Source of the DNA: Microcaldota archaeon | GTDB taxonomy: Archaea > Micrarchaeota > Micrarchaeia > Micrarchaeales > CABMGC01 | NCBI GenBank assembly: GCA_021835105.1 | Contig: JAKBQS010000001.1 | Span: forward strand, 1 to 64,000 | Direction: 5' to 3' | Length of the DNA stretch: 64,000 bases | In this document: one piece after another, positions 41,361 through 49,506 of the stretch | Layout: each line of letters begins with the position of its first letter | Position numbering within the stretch: position 1 is the stretch's first letter | Made by a program: the position numbers and the translations under genes | Notes under the pieces: generated by a model | The model's database searches: none | Told to the model about the DNA's origin: nothing | Seen by the model: only the letters and a program-made list of their open reading frames with translations

Positions 41361-44040
41361 GCTTAAGCCTCTTTATCTTTGAAAGGACATCCTTATGAAG
41401 CTCGCGGAGATGCCTCCTTCTATCCTTCATCATTATCACATCCGCCTCTCCGAAGGTGATGAGATTGTGGGAAAAAGGAGATGGCGATGGCGTCTTTATC
41501 ACTATATATCTTGCCTTTCCGTCAAGGATATCCTTTACTGCCTCAGCAGCCCTATCCACGTCCATTACATCTTCCAGTATCTCCCTGTAAGTCTCCTTAA
41601 GCACAGGGAAATTAGGGCTTATATTCTCAGCTGCCTTTAGAAGCGTCTGCGAATTTATCTGCTGCCTTCCTACACTGATCTTATACCCTTTATAGTTCCT
41701 GAGAACCATAAAACTCCTCACTGCACAGTGCCTAAACCTGCGTTTCATGAGTTCTGTCCTTCTTATATTGCCTTTTAAGAGCTGCCGTATGTCACAATTG
41801 TTGAGCCTGGTGATAAGTTCACTGACTGTCTCTTCCCCAAGCCTTATATTGTCATCTAGGAAAATTGCAAATCCGTTATCATTTACGAATACGCCCAACT
41901 CTGTATCAAGTATATCCTCAAGTAGGAATCCGAATACCCTTGAGAGCGCATCGTTTATTCTCCTGCCAAAGAGGAAGTGGAAGACAATCATTGATTTGGT
42001 GCCATTCCTGTCTTTCGTTATCTCAATAAGAAGCCTCTTGTTTGTAGGTATCACTCCGGCAAACATATGCTGCTCTATAAAATACCTCGTTATGGCAAGG
42101 CGCGCATATTCGTTGACTGGCATATCCGAGAGCGCCTTGAAGGAGTCAAGCGAGGAAACAAACCTATCAGAAGATGTCTTTGTAAATGAGAACCCCCTGC
42201 GCATAACGTCCTTTGCCACAAGCATCCCTACCCTATCCCTAAATTTGCCTATCTCCATGGCAAGCTCGTAAGTCAATGGCATCTGCTCGGAGAACCACGG
42301 TGGCACAGTAGGAACCATCCCATAAGCCGTTTCCACATAGCACCTCATTCCCTGAGAGCGCTTGAACAGGTAAGTCCTGCCGCTCAGGACAAAAACGTCG
42401 CCAGGCTTGAGCCTCGATAAGAAGTTCTCCTCTATATTGCCTATGTTCTTGTTGTTTGAATCATATACGCTGACTGCGACCTCGTCAGGTATGGTTCCGA
42501 TGTTGAGATAGTATATTATCTTGGTATACTTCCCCCGTCTTCCGAAAACGCCTGTTTTTTCATCATACCATATCTTTCCATACACCCTCCTGCTCTCAAG
42601 CCCAACATGCATGCCTGAGAGGTATTCAAGAAGCGATATAAAGTCCGCCTTTTCCAGGGTCTTATAAGGATACGCCTTCCTTACCATGTTAAGCGCATCA
42701 CTTATTTCCCACTTTTTGTTAAGTGCCATGCCGACTATGTGCTGTGCCAGTACATCAAGGCAGTTTTTCGGAGTGTTGAAGGAATCAAGGTGATGCTGCA
42801 GTGCTGCATTGAGCATTACAGAGCATTCCACAAGGTCGTCCCTGTTCACCACTATTATCTCCCCGCGCGCAACGTCCTTGAACCCATGCCCACTCCTGCC
42901 TATTCTCTGCAGCGCCTTGGAGACGCTTTTAGGAGAGCCAAGCTGTATTACGTTACCTATGTAACCTATGTCTACTCCAAGCTCCAGGCTTGTTGAGGAG
43001 ACAACGCATTTCAGGGAGCCCTTCTTAAGCAGGTCCTCAACCTCCAGCCTCACGTCTCTAGATAAAGATCCGTGATGCGCCGCAACATCCTCATTGTCGT
43101 ACTTGAATCTCCTGGTAAGATTGTATACTGTCCTCTCTGTACCACTTCTCGTATTTGTAAATACCAAAGTGGTCTCGTTCTTCTTTATTATTGAATTTAT
43201 GATCCGGTAAATCTCGTTCTCCATGCGGTCCTCTTTTACATTTATTATATCCTTTACAGGGCTTATTACCTCAAAATCAAGCTTTTTGTCCCACGTACCA
43301 TCGACTATCGTGCAATCGCGCTCTCTTCCGCTGCTGTCTGAGCCAACAAGAAACCTTGCAGCTTCTTCAAGAGGATGCAGCGTAGCTCCCAGGCCTATCC
43401 TTATGAACCCATGCCCTATAAGATCTTCAAGGCGTTCAAGAGACAGGGAGAGGTGCGTGCCCCTCTTGTTGTTAGCGAGCTCGTGAAGCTCATCTATAAC
43501 TACATATTCCAATTCCGAGAAGGCTTCTATGAATTTAGAGGAGTTGAGTATGATCGCAAGGCTCTCAGGAGTAGTCACGAGGATATTCGGAGGCTTCCTA
43601 AGCTGCTTCTGCCTCTCAGAGGTCGGCGTATCGCTTGTCCTGGTACCAACGCTTATCCTGCTTATTTCTGGCCCGATATCTTTGTATATCTCCTGAAGAG
43701 GCGAATTAAGGTTTTTGTATACGTCATTATTCAGCGCGCGCAGCGGCGAGATGTACAAACAATATACCTTATTGCCAAGCTTATCCTCTTCCGCCTTATC
43801 CATGAGCCTGCTCAATATGGCCATAAAAGCAGAAAACGTCTTGCCGCTACCGGTTGGAGCGGTAATGAGCAGGTTCTCCATCTCCTTTATCAGTTTGAAT
43901 GAATACATTTGAGGTGGGGTAAGTTCCTTGTATCTTGATGCAAACCACTTGCGTATTACCGGATTCAAGGCTGCCATGCTTTCGTTATAGCTGACGCTGG
44001 CTCCCGCTTGTTTTATCATAAATACCATATAGGGATTCAA
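41347..44040 (-). CDS. lhr: Lhr-like superfamily 2 DNA helicase
   Basis: 897 residues. RecA-like domains with Walker A TAPTGSGKT (about 57-65), motif II DELH, GATLH, VFTNTRSGTERTVYN, VSSTSLELGVDIG and QRIGRSGH, then a winged-helix region and the Lhr-specific C-terminal domain. The protein unwinds DNA or RNA-DNA hybrids in a 3'-5' sense in related archaea. Several possible start codons lie within the first 21 residues. It forms a pair with the phosphoesterase gene that follows. Confidence 0.9.
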   Translation of the reverse strand: MNPYMVFMIKQAGASVSYNESMAALNPVIRKWFASRYKELTPPQMYSFKLIKEMENLLITAPTGSGKTFSAFMAILSRLMDKAEEDKLGNKVYCLYISPLRALNNDVYKNLNSPLQEIYKDIGPEISRISVGTRTSDTPTSERQKQLRKPPNILVTTPESLAIILNSSKFIEAFSELEYVVIDELHELANNKRGTHLSLSLERLEDLIGHGFIRIGLGATLHPLEEAARFLVGSDSSGRERDCTIVDGTWDKKLDFEVISPVKDIINVKEDRMENEIYRIINSIIKKNETTLVFTNTRSGTERTVYNLTRRFKYDNEDVAAHHGSLSRDVRLEVEDLLKKGSLKCVVSSTSLELGVDIGYIGNVIQLGSPKSVSKALQRIGRSGHGFKDVARGEIIVVNRDDLVECSVMLNAALQHHLDSFNTPKNCLDVLAQHIVGMALNKKWEISDALNMVRKAYPYKTLEKADFISLLEYLSGMHVGLESRRVYGKIWYDEKTGVFGRRGKYTKIIYYLNIGTIPDEVAVSVYDSNNKNIGNIEENFLSRLKPGDVFVLSGRTYLFKRSQGMRCYVETAYGMVPTVPPWFSEQMPLTYELAMEIGKFRDRVGMLVAKDVMRRGFSFTKTSSDRFVSSLDSFKALSDMPVNEYARLAITRYFIEQHMFAGVIPTNKRLLIEITKDRNGTKSMIVFHFLFGRRINDALSRVFGFLLEDILDTELGVFVNDNGFAIFLDDNIRLGEETVSELITRLNNCDIRQLLKGNIRRTELMKRRFRHCAVRSFMVLRNYKGYKISVGRQQINSQTLLKAAENISPNFPVLKETYREILEDVMDVDRAAEAVKDILDGKARYIVIKTPSPSPFSHNLITFGEADVIMMKDRRRHLRELHKDVLSKIKRLKHAPL

Positions 44041-44158
44041 AATAAATAACCTTTACCATTCCAGGCGCAGCTTCTCAGGCAGCACAGCCTGCAAACCAAA
44101 GATTAAACATAGTTATTTTAAAGATTCGCAATAAATTAATTCTAATTCGTTGGTGAAA

Positions 44159-44431
44159 ATGGCAAAACCGCAGAAAAACAAAGATAAAAAATCAAAACTG
44201 CTTGAAGCATTTAGCAGGTCCGAGCAGATTGCAGAGCTTTATGCAAAGGGTGTAACAGAGAGCGAAGCACTCCTCAACAGCCCGCAGGACAGGCCTATGG
44301 ATGATGCACATATAAACGATCTGCTTGACCCACAAAGGAACGAAGCATTTGAGGTTAAGCAGAAGGGTCCCAAGGCAAAACCTGGCAGAGCCAAACCAGC
44401 AAGAAAAACTGCAAAAGGAAAGAAGCGTTAA
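44159..44431 (+). CDS. Small basic protein, unknown function
   Basis: 90 residues from the ATG at 44159, with GGTG 4 bases before it. Basic ends (PQKNKDKKSK and a Lys/Pro-rich tail) enclose a short helical core, KLLEAFSRSEQIAELYAKGV. Could bind nucleic acid, but no family is recognised. It converges on the response-regulator gene with 4 bases overlapping. Codon use like the neighbours supports a real gene. Confidence 0.5.
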   Translation: MAKPQKNKDKKSKLLEAFSRSEQIAELYAKGVTESEALLNSPQDRPMDDAHINDLLDPQRNEAFEVKQKGPKAKPGRAKPARKTAKGKKR

Positions 44432-45606
44432 GCGCCTCCTTTGCCTATAGAAAGCCTGACTCCGTTCTGGTTCCTTGTTATGGTTATATCCAGGTTATCT
44501 CCGCCAAGTATGTGCCTGAGTTCTTCATAAGTGTAAGAGCCGATGTCGATCTTATTCTTGAGAACTTCTGCCCTACGCTCTATAAGGGATGTCCTCTTTA
44601 TTTCGCTGTATTTTAACCTAAGCGTAGGTTTTTCGGCCCCGTATATATCTTCAATTCCAAGCTCTATTGGCTTATAGCCCTCACTCTGGTATATGAATGG
44701 CTCAACCGCATCAAATTCTGCGGAGACCTCCTTAGCTATCCTGCTAGGAGCATTGCCCGCTCCTGCAATCACGAAATCATCCGCATTCAGGAATCCTACA
44801 AAAACCTTGCTGTCCCTTTCCGCAGTAACCTTGTCCTGGAGCAATTGCGATACCAGCCTGAGTATTGTTATACCTGATTCGTTTCCAAATCTGCTCGCAA
44901 ACGCAGCTAATCCATCCACCCTTAGCCTGCCTATCTCATAATCACTCTTCTGCTCAAGGACTTTCTCAATCGCATCAGAGATTTTGTCTTCATTGGGCAG
45001 GTCTATCAAAGGGTCGAACTTTTTACCCTTTTTCTTTAGGAAGATCCTCACAAGGCTTCTCAGCTCTGCGGGCTCAAATGGCTTCTTGATGTAATAATCC
45101 GCCCCGTTCTTTATTCCTTTAAACCTGTTTGAAGTGGCATCCATCGCACTTACTATTATAACTGTAATGTCCTTCAGATTTGGGTTTGTCTTTATGCTGT
45201 TGCATATCTCAAGTCCGTCTGCACCAGGCAGCATAAGATCCAAAACAACCAGATCCGGCTTCTCGCTCCTTATCCGCTGCAAGGCTTCTTTCCCATCATA
45301 AATCTGGGATATGTCGAATTCCTTGCCTATGGTTATTGCCATGAGTCTGCTTATGTTTCTGTCATCTTCCACTATCATTATTCTCCTGAGAAGGGAGTCG
45401 CTCTGAAGCAGATAATAAGTAGGTATTCCGCCACTATTCCTTGATGCTATGGCGCTGGACGCTTCCAGTTCATGAAGTCCTTTCTCGAGATCAGAATGTT
45501 CAATCTTTCTCGCAGCGGCAAAATCCTTAAGCTCCGCAAGGGTAACCTGCTGCCTATCATTTATCATCGAGATTATTTCAGACTTTATTTCCTCCAAGTC
45601 ATTCAT
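44428..45606 (-). CDS. Response regulator: winged helix, REC, degenerate GGDEF-like domain
   Basis: 392 residues. Residues 1-65 form a helical, winged-helix-like head. Residues 75-195 are a receiver domain with Asp123 as phosphoacceptor (VVLDLMLPGADG), acidic Glu80/Asp81/Asp82, and Lys174 (IKKPF). Residues 197-345 follow the GGDEF fold: DPLIDLPNEDKI at the start, RVDGLAAFASRFG for the nucleotide-binding part, but FLNADDF (272-278) replaces RxGGDEF, so cyclase activity is unlikely. It begins 42 bases after the histidine kinase gene on the same strand, a two-component pair. Three domains in this order are unusual in archaea. Confidence 0.75.
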   Translation of the reverse strand: MNDLEEIKSEIISMINDRQQVTLAELKDFAAARKIEHSDLEKGLHELEASSAIASRNSGGIPTYYLLQSDSLLRRIMIVEDDRNISRLMAITIGKEFDISQIYDGKEALQRIRSEKPDLVVLDLMLPGADGLEICNSIKTNPNLKDITVIIVSAMDATSNRFKGIKNGADYYIKKPFEPAELRSLVRIFLKKKGKKFDPLIDLPNEDKISDAIEKVLEQKSDYEIGRLRVDGLAAFASRFGNESGITILRLVSQLLQDKVTAERDSKVFVGFLNADDFVIAGAGNAPSRIAKEVSAEFDAVEPFIYQSEGYKPIELGIEDIYGAEKPTLRLKYSEIKRTSLIERRAEVLKNKIDIGSYTYEELRHILGGDNLDITITRNQNGVRLSIGKGGA

Positions 45607-45648
45607 ACCGATCGCCTAATTCTATAAAGTCTAAAAGGATTATTATAC

Positions 45649-47838
45649 TTAACCATTCTTTCCTTTCTTCTTCTCCTTCTCGCTTATCGGTATGGTAAAC
45701 CAAAAGTCGCTCCCCACTCCTACTTCTGACTTGACATGCATCTTTCCTCCGTGCAGGTTTACTATCTCTTTCACTATTGTAAGCCCCAGCCCTGTGCCTG
45801 ATCCTTCCTGCTTTGTCAGGCCGCGCCTCTGAAGCTGATAAAACTTCTTGAATATCTTGCCTATATCGTCCTTGCTTATGCCTATGCCTGTATCCTTTAC
45901 ATCCACTCTGACACTTCTGCCCACCTTTGTTATATATACCTCAACTGAACCCTTCTCAGTAAACTTTATTGCGTTGGTTATTAGGTTTACGAAAACCTGT
46001 ATCAACCTGTTAGGATCCGCGCTCACACTCGGCACATTATAATCGACATGCCACCCGAAACTAACTCCTTTTCTGGAGCAGAGCTCGCTCAAAGAGCGTA
46101 TGCTCGGATGCTGCCCCAGCTCCTCCAGATTTACCTGCTGGTAATCCAGCCTTATCTTGTTTGCTGAAAACTTTGCCACATCAAGTACCTGCATTATAAG
46201 GTCCATCAGCCTGTTCAGATCGCCCATCATGGTGTTTAATATGTCGTTCTGCTCATCTGTCAGCTTGCCAAACTCACCGTCTACCATGAGTTTCATGAAA
46301 CCATACACTGCAGTTATCGGCGTCTTCAAGTCGTGGGATATATTATATATAAACTGCGTCTGTAGCTCAAGCTCCGACTTGTAGTTCTTCAGCTCCTTGT
46401 TGCTCTTGTCAAGCGCGTCTTCAAGCTGCTGCATCTGCCTCTTCGTCCTGAGTTCCTTGTTTATTATATAATATCCGCAAACCTCCCCATTCTCGTCCCT
46501 TTCAGGTGTTATCGATTGATAGCAAGGTATAGGTTCATCCATGCCTTTTGCTACCATGCTGACAAGCACATCTGTAATCGGGCTTCTGTTGGCTTTGGCT
46601 ATGGACAAAGAATTGCTTATCTTGTTCTGGCTCTCTATGTCTGCACATATCACAGAGAAAGGCTTCCCCACTATCTCCTGGTTTCTGTATCCAAAAAGCG
46701 CTTCTGATCCCTTGTTGAAAAAATCTATGTAGCCATTCGTATCTATTCTGAAGATGGCGTCGCTTGAAAGGCGCGTCAGAGTATCCAGCCCTGCCTTGAC
46801 AGAGTTCAGGTAGCCTGAGAAGTCTCTCCTAAGCACAATGTGGTACCTATCCTCAAATCTGTAGAAAACGCACTGGAACCTCTTTGTTATTCGGTTCCCA
46901 AAATCCAGTTCCAGTGTGACATCTCCCTTCTCTGCTGCAATCTTTTCTAGAAACTCTTCCTTTCCGCTTACTATGCTTTCTGTGAAAGCTTTGCCCAAAA
47001 ATAATCCCGCATCCCCTCCTCCGCACCAGGTCACCTTAAGCGACCTGTCAAGTATCAAATAGTGCTGCTCCGGGAGGCTCTCAAGGAAATCAAGCCTTTC
47101 CTTGAGTTCTGCTATCTCCGTAAGATTATCAACTACGCAAAGGTTGGCACTGCTATTCACCTGCGATAAGAGAAGTCGCAGCTTATAACCCTTATACAAA
47201 ACATCCGTCATCTTTCCAAATTGAATCTCCCCGGTTATCCCAAACTCCGAGCGGAGGTTTATCTTTGACGCTTCAGCAGGCGAGATCCCGAAGATATTCA
47301 GGAACGATTTATTAGCCTTGAGCACTTTCCCTTCAGAATTGAAAACTGCCTGAGGAACAAAACTGTCGAATGCCGCGTCGAAATACCGCGCCGCGGCAAA
47401 GCTCTTTTCCTTTTCCGCCCTGAACGCGACCATATATTCCATGAGCTCCTTAAGGTAGGTTATCCATAGCATCTGCCTATCTTCAAATACATATTCTCTT
47501 TTAGAAAGCATGGTGACTGTGCCAAATGGTTTTGAGTCCAGTATCACCGGAAGAATCAGACAACTCTTAAATCCGCTTCTGAAGTAGTTTATCAACTCGG
47601 GAAAAGAAGAGTAGTCGCTAAGCCTATTGTCTACGTAATATCTCATTGTATTGTAAACCATATCCTCCGAGGCAGTTCTGGTTCTTTCATTGTAAGGCTT
47701 GGAAATGACTTCCTCAAAGTGCAGTTCCGTCTTTATCAGTTCAGCAAAGCCATCGAGCAGTTTCGCCGGAGAGCCCTGCCTCTCGCTTAATTCCTTGACC
47801 TTAAGGATAAGATTGCCGTAGTCAGGGAAGGAGTCCAT
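45649..47838 (-). CDS. Sensor histidine kinase with GAF- and PAS-type sensor domains
   Basis: 729 residues from the ATG at 47838, chosen because a TATA-like TATAAAAG lies about 25 bases upstream. GAF-like domain (about 5-140), PAS-type domains around 150-240 and 358-458, dimerisation helix with His502 (NISHDLKTPITAVYGF), then an HATPase with the N box NAIKFTEKG, G1 DTGIGISKDD and G2 GTGLGLTIVKEIV. No membrane helix, so it senses a cytoplasmic signal. It should phosphorylate Asp123 of the next gene's regulator. Confidence 0.85.
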   Translation of the reverse strand: MDSFPDYGNLILKVKELSERQGSPAKLLDGFAELIKTELHFEEVISKPYNERTRTASEDMVYNTMRYYVDNRLSDYSSFPELINYFRSGFKSCLILPVILDSKPFGTVTMLSKREYVFEDRQMLWITYLKELMEYMVAFRAEKEKSFAAARYFDAAFDSFVPQAVFNSEGKVLKANKSFLNIFGISPAEASKINLRSEFGITGEIQFGKMTDVLYKGYKLRLLLSQVNSSANLCVVDNLTEIAELKERLDFLESLPEQHYLILDRSLKVTWCGGGDAGLFLGKAFTESIVSGKEEFLEKIAAEKGDVTLELDFGNRITKRFQCVFYRFEDRYHIVLRRDFSGYLNSVKAGLDTLTRLSSDAIFRIDTNGYIDFFNKGSEALFGYRNQEIVGKPFSVICADIESQNKISNSLSIAKANRSPITDVLVSMVAKGMDEPIPCYQSITPERDENGEVCGYYIINKELRTKRQMQQLEDALDKSNKELKNYKSELELQTQFIYNISHDLKTPITAVYGFMKLMVDGEFGKLTDEQNDILNTMMGDLNRLMDLIMQVLDVAKFSANKIRLDYQQVNLEELGQHPSIRSLSELCSRKGVSFGWHVDYNVPSVSADPNRLIQVFVNLITNAIKFTEKGSVEVYITKVGRSVRVDVKDTGIGISKDDIGKIFKKFYQLQRRGLTKQEGSGTGLGLTIVKEIVNLHGGKMHVKSEVGVGSDFWFTIPISEKEKKKGKNG

Positions 47839-47861
47839 AAATAAGAATGGCTTAGAAACTT

Positions 47862-47869
47862 TATAAAAG
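47862..47869. promoter_or_regulatory. Shared bidirectional TATA element for histidine kinase and fibrillarin genes
   Basis: TATAAAAG, inside the near-palindrome AACTTTATAAAAGTT, lies about 25 bases from both start codons (47838 on the minus strand and 47889 on the plus strand). This matches the archaeal TATA-to-start distance on both sides, so both genes appear leaderless from one element. Confidence 0.45.
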
Positions 47870-47888
47870 TTAACAAAAAAGCAAATAT

Positions 47889-48566
47889 ATGGAAAACAAG
47901 AGCGCAGCAGCACCTGCAATAAAATACATAGGCAACTATCTTGCTACAAAAAAGCTAAATGGGTCAGAAGGAGACCGGAAAGAGGAAGTAATTGAGCATG
48001 GAGTTGCGTACCGCTTATGGAATCCGTACAACAGCAAACTCTCAGCAGCAATAATATCTGGGCTTAAGAACATGCACATAAAGGAAAAAAGCAAGGTTCT
48101 CTATCTCGGCGCAGCAAACGGAACTACCTGCAGCCACATAAGCGACATAATAGGGCCGGAAGGCTTAGTATATTGCATTGAGATATCAGAAAGGAGCATG
48201 AGGGATCTGCTCCAAGTATGTGAGACTAGGCCGAATATGATACCAATACTATCAGATGCTAGGAACACCGATTCTTACGCGGCAGAGCTAAGCGACATAG
48301 ACATAATATACCAGGATGTCTCGGCAAGGGATCAGGCGGAGATACTCCTTGCTAACGAAGAGTTCCTGAAACCAGGCGGATACGCATATGCTGCAATAAA
48401 ATCACAAAGCATAGATGTATCAAAAGACCCTAATGAAGTATACAAGGAATTCATAAGCAAGGTATCCAAGCGGATGGAGCTAATAGAAACAATAGACATA
48501 AGCAGGTATGACAAGATGCACCTGTTCGTTGTTTTTAGAAAACCTATAAAAAACCCAAATAGGTAA
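47889..48566 (+). CDS. flpA: Fibrillarin, RNA 2'-O-methyltransferase
   Basis: 225 residues. After a short head, AYRLWNPYNSKLSAAI precedes the SAM-binding strand VLYLGAANGTT and IIYQDVSARDQ, ending with GGYAYAAIKSQSID: the fibrillarin series. Partner: C/D box guide RNAs, Nop5 and L7Ae, none of which is encoded here. It methylates rRNA and tRNA. It is followed by an uncharacterised zinc-ribbon protein. Confidence 0.93.
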   Translation: MENKSAAAPAIKYIGNYLATKKLNGSEGDRKEEVIEHGVAYRLWNPYNSKLSAAIISGLKNMHIKEKSKVLYLGAANGTTCSHISDIIGPEGLVYCIEISERSMRDLLQVCETRPNMIPILSDARNTDSYAAELSDIDIIYQDVSARDQAEILLANEEFLKPGGYAYAAIKSQSIDVSKDPNEVYKEFISKVSKRMELIETIDISRYDKMHLFVVFRKPIKNPNR

Positions 48567-48574
48567 TTTATTTC

Positions 48575-49414
48575 ATGAAGCCGCCACAGATAAGCACACT
48601 AGTAGTCAAGGACGCTATAGCTGCTGACATTAATTCATTCGGCCAGATAGAATGCCCCTGCTGCGGCATGGAAGTGCTTTCTGCTGATGGACACTCCGGA
48701 TTCTGCCATTTCTGCGAATATCCTGCCAACACCAACTACGTTCAGAATGCCCCAGACACGGTGCAGAAAAGCGATTTTACAGCAGCCTTAAAGAAATCCG
48801 ACCTTCCAACTGCTCAAAAGGCCTTAGAAAAAATGCTTGCGGCAAACAAACCTGAGATATTCTACCTCGCAGGCAACTTCTACAGGTACTTCTCAGATGC
48901 AATATACCTGGATGTGAATTATGCTTCGGAAGGATTCATGGAAGAAAATTCTGAGCACAGAACAAATAGCAAGTTCGAATTCAACTCAATGCATCTTACC
49001 TCAAAATCTCGCGAGTATTTCTACAAATTGCTCAAGATTACAAATGGCGAAAAAGAAGACCAGTCCATAATATTCCTGAGGTTCATGTCTTGCATAAGAC
49101 TCAAAAAATATGCAGAAGCCGAATGGGAGTTGAATGGCTTAAGGACGTTGTCAAGGGATGCTGCTTTAGTCTCATACGCTTTTACTGTATTCTCTGCATG
49201 CACGAAAAAGGCACCAGACACAGCGCATATAATACCACTTCTGCAAAGCAAGACAGTAAATGCGTATTACTATCTTGCTAAGATGCTGATAAACCAAAGA
49301 CAATTTTCATATGCTGAAGATTTGCTCAAAAAGATAAATAAGTCAGCAATAATGCCTAATGCAATATACGAATCATTTGTATTAAAGGGCCTGCGCGAGG
49401 CATCTGGGCTATGA
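48575..49414 (+). CDS. Zinc-ribbon and TPR-like protein, unknown
   Basis: 279 residues. A C-terminal helical region of TPR-like repeats (EIFYLAGNFYRYF, IIFLRFMSCIRLKKYAEAEWEL, AYYYLAKMLINQRQFSYAEDLL) follows an N-terminal zinc ribbon (CPCCG and FCHFC, residues 28-48). No family named. It starts 8 bases after the fibrillarin gene, so the two are probably cotranscribed and may act together in RNA modification or ribosome work. Confidence 0.55.
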   Translation: MKPPQISTLVVKDAIAADINSFGQIECPCCGMEVLSADGHSGFCHFCEYPANTNYVQNAPDTVQKSDFTAALKKSDLPTAQKALEKMLAANKPEIFYLAGNFYRYFSDAIYLDVNYASEGFMEENSEHRTNSKFEFNSMHLTSKSREYFYKLLKITNGEKEDQSIIFLRFMSCIRLKKYAEAEWELNGLRTLSRDAALVSYAFTVFSACTKKAPDTAHIIPLLQSKTVNAYYYLAKMLINQRQFSYAEDLLKKINKSAIMPNAIYESFVLKGLREASGL

Positions 49415-49506
49415 TTACGCCCACCTGGCAGGCAAGAGCGCACATTTAAAAAGAAGAAGCACAAATGTGTTAATGCTAAGCAGTTCAAATCCTAATAAAT
49501 GGTTAA

